A DNA stretch of 11,328 bases from Bordetella parapertussis. Lineage in GTDB: Bacteria > Pseudomonadota > Gammaproteobacteria > Burkholderiales > Burkholderiaceae_C. A model generated the notes under the pieces. That model did not search any database. It was given only the letters and a program-made list of their open reading frames with translations, and was not told the DNA's origin. Positions 7,946 through 11,328 of the stretch are shown piece by piece; the first letter of the stretch is position 1, and each line of letters opens with the position of its first letter. The position numbers and the translations under genes are program-made. The stretch is from NCBI GenBank assembly GCA_943328885.2, contig CALQBT020000038.1, forward strand, positions 1-11,328. Direction: 5' to 3'.

Positions 7946-9262
7946 ATGTCAACCCTGACCAGTTTCATCGAGGCACGTCTGGCAAGCTTGCCGAGAACGA
8001 TGGCATTGGAGTGGCCAGGCGGCCGGGCAGGCGCGGCGGCCGCTGAGGTGCGATTGAAGCTCAGCGCCTGGCGATCACTGGCCTGTTTGGTGCGCGGGCA
8101 GGTGGGCAGTCTGGCCGAGGCCTATGTCAATGGCGAAATGGAGATCGAAGGCACGCTGCCGGACGTGATGGCGATCGCGGGCGCTTTGGCCGGCGATCCG
8201 ATCAGGCGCGGGGAGCAGTTGGCTTGGCCGCGCTGCTTGCAGCAGTGGCGCTCTTGGCTGGCACATGGCCTGCGGCGTGACGCCGAACAAGTGCGCCATC
8301 ACTACGACATCTGTGACGAGTTTTTTGCGCTGTGGCTCGATCCGCGGCGCGTCTACTCCTGTGCCTACTACCCCGATCCAGCGATGAGCCTGGCCCAGGC
8401 TCAGCAGGCCAAGCTCGACCATGTCTGCCGCAAGCTTCGGCTCGCGCCCGGGCAGCGAATGCTCGATATAGGGGCGGGTTGGGGCGGTCTGTTGCTGTGG
8501 GCCGCCGAGCACTATGGCGTCAATGCGGTGGGCATCACCTTGTCGAAAAACCAGCACGCGCATGTCAAGCGCTTGATCGAAGAAAAGGGCTTGCGTGGCC
8601 GGGTCGAGATGCGCCTGCTCGATTACCGGGAATTACCCGAAAACGGCGAGTTCGACCGCATCGCATCGATCGGCATGTTCGAGCATGTCGGCAGCGCCAG
8701 ACTGGCGAGCTACTTTCGCAAGCTGGCGCGCTTGCTCAAACCTGGCGGCCTGATCATGAACCATGGCATCACCGCGGGCGGACTGCGCAATGACCAGCTG
8801 GGTGCCGGCATGGGTCGATTCATCGACAAGCACATCTTTCCCGGCGGTGAACTGGTGCATGTGTCTCGGGTCACCCAGGGGCTGGCCCAAGGGGGGCTGG
8901 AATTGCTCGACGCGGAGAACCTTCGCCCGCATTACGCCCGCACCTTGTGGGACTGGTCTGACGCACTCGAGCAAAGGATTGAACAGGCGCGTGAACTCAC
9001 CAGCGAAGCCACCGTGCGCGCCTATCGCCTCTACCTTGCGGGCAGCGCGATGTGCTTCGAACGTGGCTGGTTGTCGCTCTACCAGTTGCTGGCCACCCGG
9101 CCCGATGCCGGGTTTGACGACGAAGCCATGCGCGGCGCCAGCTCGGTGTACCCGTTTTGCCGCGACTACATGTACGCGGGTCGCCCCACGGCGCTTGGGG
9201 CTGAGCAAGATCCGCAGCCCCTGCGTGATGACCGGGTGCGGCTGCCCACGCTGGTGGTCTGA
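7946..9262 (+). CDS. cfa: Cyclopropane-fatty-acid synthase family SAM methyltransferase
   Basis: Transfers the methyl group of S-adenosylmethionine onto a cis double bond of membrane phospholipid acyl chains, giving a cyclopropane ring in typical members; it works at the inner face of the cytoplasmic membrane. It has 438 residues (E. coli 382). YSCAYY (137-142), the SAM loop MLDIGAGWGG (172-181), GITLSKNQ (196-203), SIGMFEHVG (241-249, with E246 matching the bicarbonate-binding Glu) and GRFIDKHIFPGGEL (290-303) are all family hallmarks. The frame is open back to 7679, but GGAG 7936-7939 sits 6 nt before ATG 7946 and conservation begins there. The divergent neighbour is a desaturase whose products are plausible substrates. 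Relatives that make methyl-branched or furan fatty acids use similar methyltransferases, but the oxidoreductase partners expected for those pathways are not in the window. Confidence 0.92.
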   Translation: MSTLTSFIEARLASLPRTMALEWPGGRAGAAAAEVRLKLSAWRSLACLVRGQVGSLAEAYVNGEMEIEGTLPDVMAIAGALAGDPIRRGEQLAWPRCLQQWRSWLAHGLRRDAEQVRHHYDICDEFFALWLDPRRVYSCAYYPDPAMSLAQAQQAKLDHVCRKLRLAPGQRMLDIGAGWGGLLLWAAEHYGVNAVGITLSKNQHAHVKRLIEEKGLRGRVEMRLLDYRELPENGEFDRIASIGMFEHVGSARLASYFRKLARLLKPGGLIMNHGITAGGLRNDQLGAGMGRFIDKHIFPGGELVHVSRVTQGLAQGGLELLDAENLRPHYARTLWDWSDALEQRIEQARELTSEATVRAYRLYLAGSAMCFERGWLSLYQLLATRPDAGFDDEAMRGASSVYPFCRDYMYAGRPTALGAEQDPQPLRDDRVRLPTLVV

Positions 9263-9389
9263 GAATTCGACGGTGCAGCTGCCGGCTCGGCCACAGCCCG
9301 TGTCAGCGCCCGTCTTGCACAAGCGCCCGAGCTGCAGTGAGCGTGGCCCCGGTCACTGCGACGGATCCCGCTAGCGCCGGGCCGGCATC

Positions 9390-9410
9390 GAACGGCTGCG
9401 GCTGCCGTTC
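9390..9410. terminator. Hairpin downstream of the H1-like HU gene
   Basis: GAACGGC (9390-9396) and GCCGTTC (9404-9410) form a perfect 7-bp stem with a 7-nt loop, 13 nt beyond the stop of the minus-strand H1/HU gene in the 160-bp convergent gap 9263-9422. No T-run follows, so a Rho-independent role is uncertain. A GC-rich palindromic patch next to it (around 9375-9386) adds structure. Confidence 0.4.
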
Positions 9411-9422
9411 AGCCACCAGAGA

Positions 9423-9947
9423 TTACAGCGCCGCGTCCTTGAGCTTTTTCAGCGAGCGCATCTTGATCTTGGTCGACGCCGGCTTGGCTGCAAAGGTGCG
9501 CAATTCGCCGCTGAATGGATCCTTGCCCAGGCGCTTTTTCTTGGCCGGGACATGGTGCGCGCTGATCTTCAACAAGCCTGGCAGCGTGAACGCGCCCAGA
9601 CCCTTCTTGTGCACCGATGCCAGCATCGTGGCCTCCAGCGCCGCGAGCACAGCCTTGATGGTCTTGGCGTCGACGCCGGCTTGCTCGGCCAGGTGGGTAT
9701 TGAGTGCTGTCTTGGTGAAAGCAGTCTTGATCGGTTTCATCGCGGCGGCGGTCTTGGCTGCTGTGGCCTTGACCGGCGCAGCCGTTTTGGTCACCGTCTT
9801 GGTTGGCGCTTTGGCCGGTGACTTTGCGGCTGGCTTGGCCTTGACAGGCGCTTTGGCCAACACGGCGGCCGGTCTTTTGGCCGGCGCGGCCACTCGGCTG
9901 GCCTTCTTCGCGGGCGTCACGCTGGTTCTTTTGTCTGTGGTTGCCAT
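9423..9947 (-). CDS. HU-like DNA-binding protein with histone-H1-like N-terminal tail
   Basis: Nucleoid-associated protein of 174 residues. Residues 1-70 are almost only Ala, Lys, Pro, Thr and Val, with repeated PAK, KAP and AAK units, a disordered basic tail like eukaryotic H1 or bacterial H1-like proteins. Residues about 71-174 resemble the HU/IHF fold: helices TALNTHLAEQAGVDAKTIKAVLAALE, the strand GLGAFTLPGLLKI, then an arm AKKKRLGKDPFSGE that parallels the HU arm (RxGxNPxTGE) with its DNA-intercalating proline, and a closing KMRSLKKLKDAA helix matching HU's C-terminus. Such tailed HU-like proteins are common in Burkholderiales. ATG 9947 is preceded by TTGGAAAT, a modest ribosome binding site. 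It is monocistronic, with a palindrome directly upstream. Lysine-rich coding makes the opposite strand look like a hydrophobic protein, which is an artefact. Confidence 0.9.
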   Translation of the reverse strand: MATTDKRTSVTPAKKASRVAAPAKRPAAVLAKAPVKAKPAAKSPAKAPTKTVTKTAAPVKATAAKTAAAMKPIKTAFTKTALNTHLAEQAGVDAKTIKAVLAALEATMLASVHKKGLGAFTLPGLLKISAHHVPAKKKRLGKDPFSGELRTFAAKPASTKIKMRSLKKLKDAAL

Positions 9948-9970
9948 GGGATTTCCAAGGTTGTCTTCAC

Positions 9971-10004
9971 GAATTTACCACGGTTGCGGCAATCGTGGCA
10001 ATTC
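9971..10004. promoter_or_regulatory. Long imperfect palindrome upstream of the H1-like HU gene
   Basis: CCACGGTTGC (9978-9987) and GCAATCGTGG (9989-9998) are inverted around a single central G with one mismatch in ten; outer arms GAATT (9971-9975) and AATTC (10000-10004) extend the symmetry. It begins 24 bp before the start codon of the minus-strand gene. On that strand TAGAAT (plus-strand 10001-10006) is one mismatch from a -10 box and overlaps the outer arm, so a bound repressor would block it, although no good -35 was found. A 5'-leader hairpin is the alternative. Confidence 0.45.
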
Positions 10005-10114
10005 TAGGGCGATGTCAGGTGTGAGTCTGCGCACGCGATCGCCACGGTGAATCAGGGCCTGCTGGATTCGCCGCGAGGGGCCGTGCATCAGCCACTGGGC
10101 GCAAGACGTTGGTC

Positions 10115-10133
10115 CAAGCCGGGTCTAGGCTTG
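10115..10133. promoter_or_regulatory. Inverted repeat CAAGCC-N7-GGCTTG before the carboxylase gene
   Basis: Perfect 6-bp arms (10115-10120 and 10128-10133) end 25 bp before ATG 10159. A second pairing is possible between CGCAAG (10100-10105) and CTTGCG (10130-10135). Acyl-CoA carboxylase operons are often controlled by TetR- or MerR-type proteins that bind such sites; nothing here identifies the binder. Confidence 0.3.
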
Positions 10134-10158
10134 CGTCACTCCGTAGCTCACCGTCTCC

Positions 10159-11328
10159 ATGGCCCACATCGAATCGACCTTGTCCTCAGGCAGCCAGGCT
10201 TACCGCGCCAACCGTGAGCACATGCTCGCGCTGATCGACCGCGTCCGCGAGTACGAACGCCGCACGCTGGCCAAGTCGGCCGCCTCACGCGGGCGCTTCG
10301 AGAAGCGCCAACAACTGCTGCCGCGCGAGCGCTTGTCGCTGTTGCTCGATCCGGGCGCGCCGTTCCTGGAGTTGTGTTCGCTGGCGGGTCTGGGTCTCGA
10401 CACGCCCGACCTGGACAAGAGCGTGCCGGGCGGTGGTGTGATCGCTGGCATCGGCTTTGTCTCGGGCCGGCGCTGCATGGTGATGGCGTCGGACTCGGGC
10501 ATCGACGCCGGCGCGATGCAGCCCATGGGGCTGGACAAGGTGCTGAGGGTGCAGGAACTGGCGCTGGAGAACAAGCTGCCCTTCGTGCAACTGGTCGAGA
10601 GCGCGGGTGCCAACCTGATGGCCTATCGGGTTGAGGATTTCATTCGCGGTGGCAATTCGTTCCGCAACCTTGCGCTGATGTCGGCCGCGGGTCAGCCGGT
10701 GGTCACGGTCACGCATGGCTCTTCAACCGCTGGCGGTGCATACCAGACCGGGCTGTCGGACTACATCATCTTGGTGCGCGGTCGCTCGCGCGCCTTCCTG
10801 GCTGGTCCGCCGCTGCTGATGGCTGCCACCGGCGAGGTCGCCACCGAAGAGGAACTCGGCGGCGCCGAGATGCACACCAGCGTGTCAGGGCTGGGCGACT
10901 ACCTGGCCGAGGACGACCCCGACGGCTTGCGAATCGCGCGCGAGATCATGGCCCAGATCGACTGGGACCTGAACACGCCGGTGCCGCCGGTGCGCGCTTT
11001 CAAGCCGCCGCGCTTCGACGCCGAGGAGTTGCTCGCGGTGATGCCGATGGACCACAAGCGCCCGGTCGACATGCGGCAGGTGATCGCCCGTATCGCCGAC
11101 GACTCCGACTTTCTCGAATTCGGCCAGAACTACGGCTCGGCCACGGTCTGCGGTCATTTCAAGATCGAGGGCTGGCCGGTCGGCGTGATCACCAACAACG
11201 GGCCGATCGACCCCGACGGCGCGGCCAAGGCCACCCACTTCATCCAGGCCTGCTGCCAGAGCCGCACACCCATCCTTTACCTCAACAACACGACAGGCTT
11301 CATGGTCGGCAAGGCCTACGAGGAGGCC
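10159..11328 (+). CDS. Acyl-CoA carboxylase carboxyltransferase (beta) subunit, 3' end cut off
   Basis: Carboxyltransferase subunit of a biotin-dependent acyl-CoA carboxylase, which moves CO2 from carboxybiotin on the alpha subunit to an acyl- or enoyl-CoA; cytosolic. 390 of an expected 530-540 residues are visible, with no stop before the window ends. Landmarks: LLPRERLSLLLDPG (53-66), PGGGVIAGIG (90-99), SAGANL (148-153), GSSTAGGAYQTGLSDY (187-202), the acyl-CoA oxyanion segment FLAGPPLLMAATGE (213-226) and LGGAEMHTSVSG (233-244); then the second crotonase-like half with NNGPIDPDGAAKATHF near the end. ATG 10159 is the first start after in-frame TAG 10144-10146 and lacks a Shine-Dalgarno. 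Methylcrotonyl-, geranyl- or propionyl-type specificity cannot be settled; the partner alpha subunit should lie to the right. With the monooxygenase at the other edge it hints at catabolism of branched or cyclic compounds, but the genes are far apart. Confidence 0.92.
   Translation, partial: MAHIESTLSSGSQAYRANREHMLALIDRVREYERRTLAKSAASRGRFEKRQQLLPRERLSLLLDPGAPFLELCSLAGLGLDTPDLDKSVPGGGVIAGIGFVSGRRCMVMASDSGIDAGAMQPMGLDKVLRVQELALENKLPFVQLVESAGANLMAYRVEDFIRGGNSFRNLALMSAAGQPVVTVTHGSSTAGGAYQTGLSDYIILVRGRSRAFLAGPPLLMAATGEVATEEELGGAEMHTSVSGLGDYLAEDDPDGLRIAREIMAQIDWDLNTPVPPVRAFKPPRFDAEELLAVMPMDHKRPVDMRQVIARIADDSDFLEFGQNYGSATVCGHFKIEGWPVGVITNNGPIDPDGAAKATHFIQACCQSRTPILYLNNTTGFMVGKAYEEA

Noticed and set aside
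9337..10050. Plus-strand open frame opposite the H1-like HU gene, apparently a hydrophobic Ala/Leu/Val-rich membrane protein
   Set aside because: The hydrophobic repeats are the antisense reading of Lys/Ala/Pro codons in the H1-like tail; the minus-strand product has a recognisable HU-like domain.

Overview
The window reads as a high-GC (by eye above 60%) betaproteobacterial chromosome segment, most likely Burkholderiales. The best pointers are a DNA-binding protein that joins a Lys/Ala/Pro-rich histone-H1-like tail to an HU-like domain, a XenA/YqjM-type old yellow enzyme, and dense coding with long shadow frames on the opposite strand. No tRNA, rRNA, insertion sequence, prophage or CRISPR array is visible. 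Eight genes are supported; the first and last run off the window.

Layout, left to right: (1) 3' part of a Baeyer-Villiger-type flavin monooxygenase (+); (2) glgC, ADP-glucose pyrophosphorylase (+), without other glycogen genes; (3) a NarL/FixJ-class response regulator (-) with no visible sensor kinase; (4) a 631-bp divergent regulatory gap containing a very AT-rich stretch and several palindromes; (5) a Crp/Fnr-family regulator (+) with an FNR-type recognition helix but without the iron-sulfur cysteines; (6) a probable two-gene minus-strand operon, membrane fatty-acid desaturase followed by an old yellow enzyme ene-reductase; (7) a 373-bp divergent gap with two TTGA...TCAA palindromes; (8) a cyclopropane-fatty-acid synthase-family methyltransferase (+); (9) the H1-tailed HU-like protein (-); (10) the N-terminal 390 residues of a biotin-dependent acyl-CoA carboxylase carboxyltransferase subunit (+).

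The most coherent story is membrane-lipid remodelling. The desaturase makes double bonds using O2. The Cfa-type enzyme, transcribed divergently from it, methylates cis double bonds. The ene-reductase behind the desaturase could handle reactive enal or enone lipid products. The gap between desaturase and cfa carries TTGAGCGTTGTCAA, which has the TTGA-N6-TCAA geometry expected for a regulator with the E-x-x-S-R helix encoded by the nearby Crp/Fnr gene. That gene is divergent from a LuxR-type response regulator, which resembles the FixJ-to-FixK order in outline. The link between regulator and lipid genes is inference. I do not see an unmistakably new system; the strongest candidate is this redox-linked lipid module. 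The flanking monooxygenase and acyl-CoA carboxylase look like parts of catabolic loci cut by the window edges.
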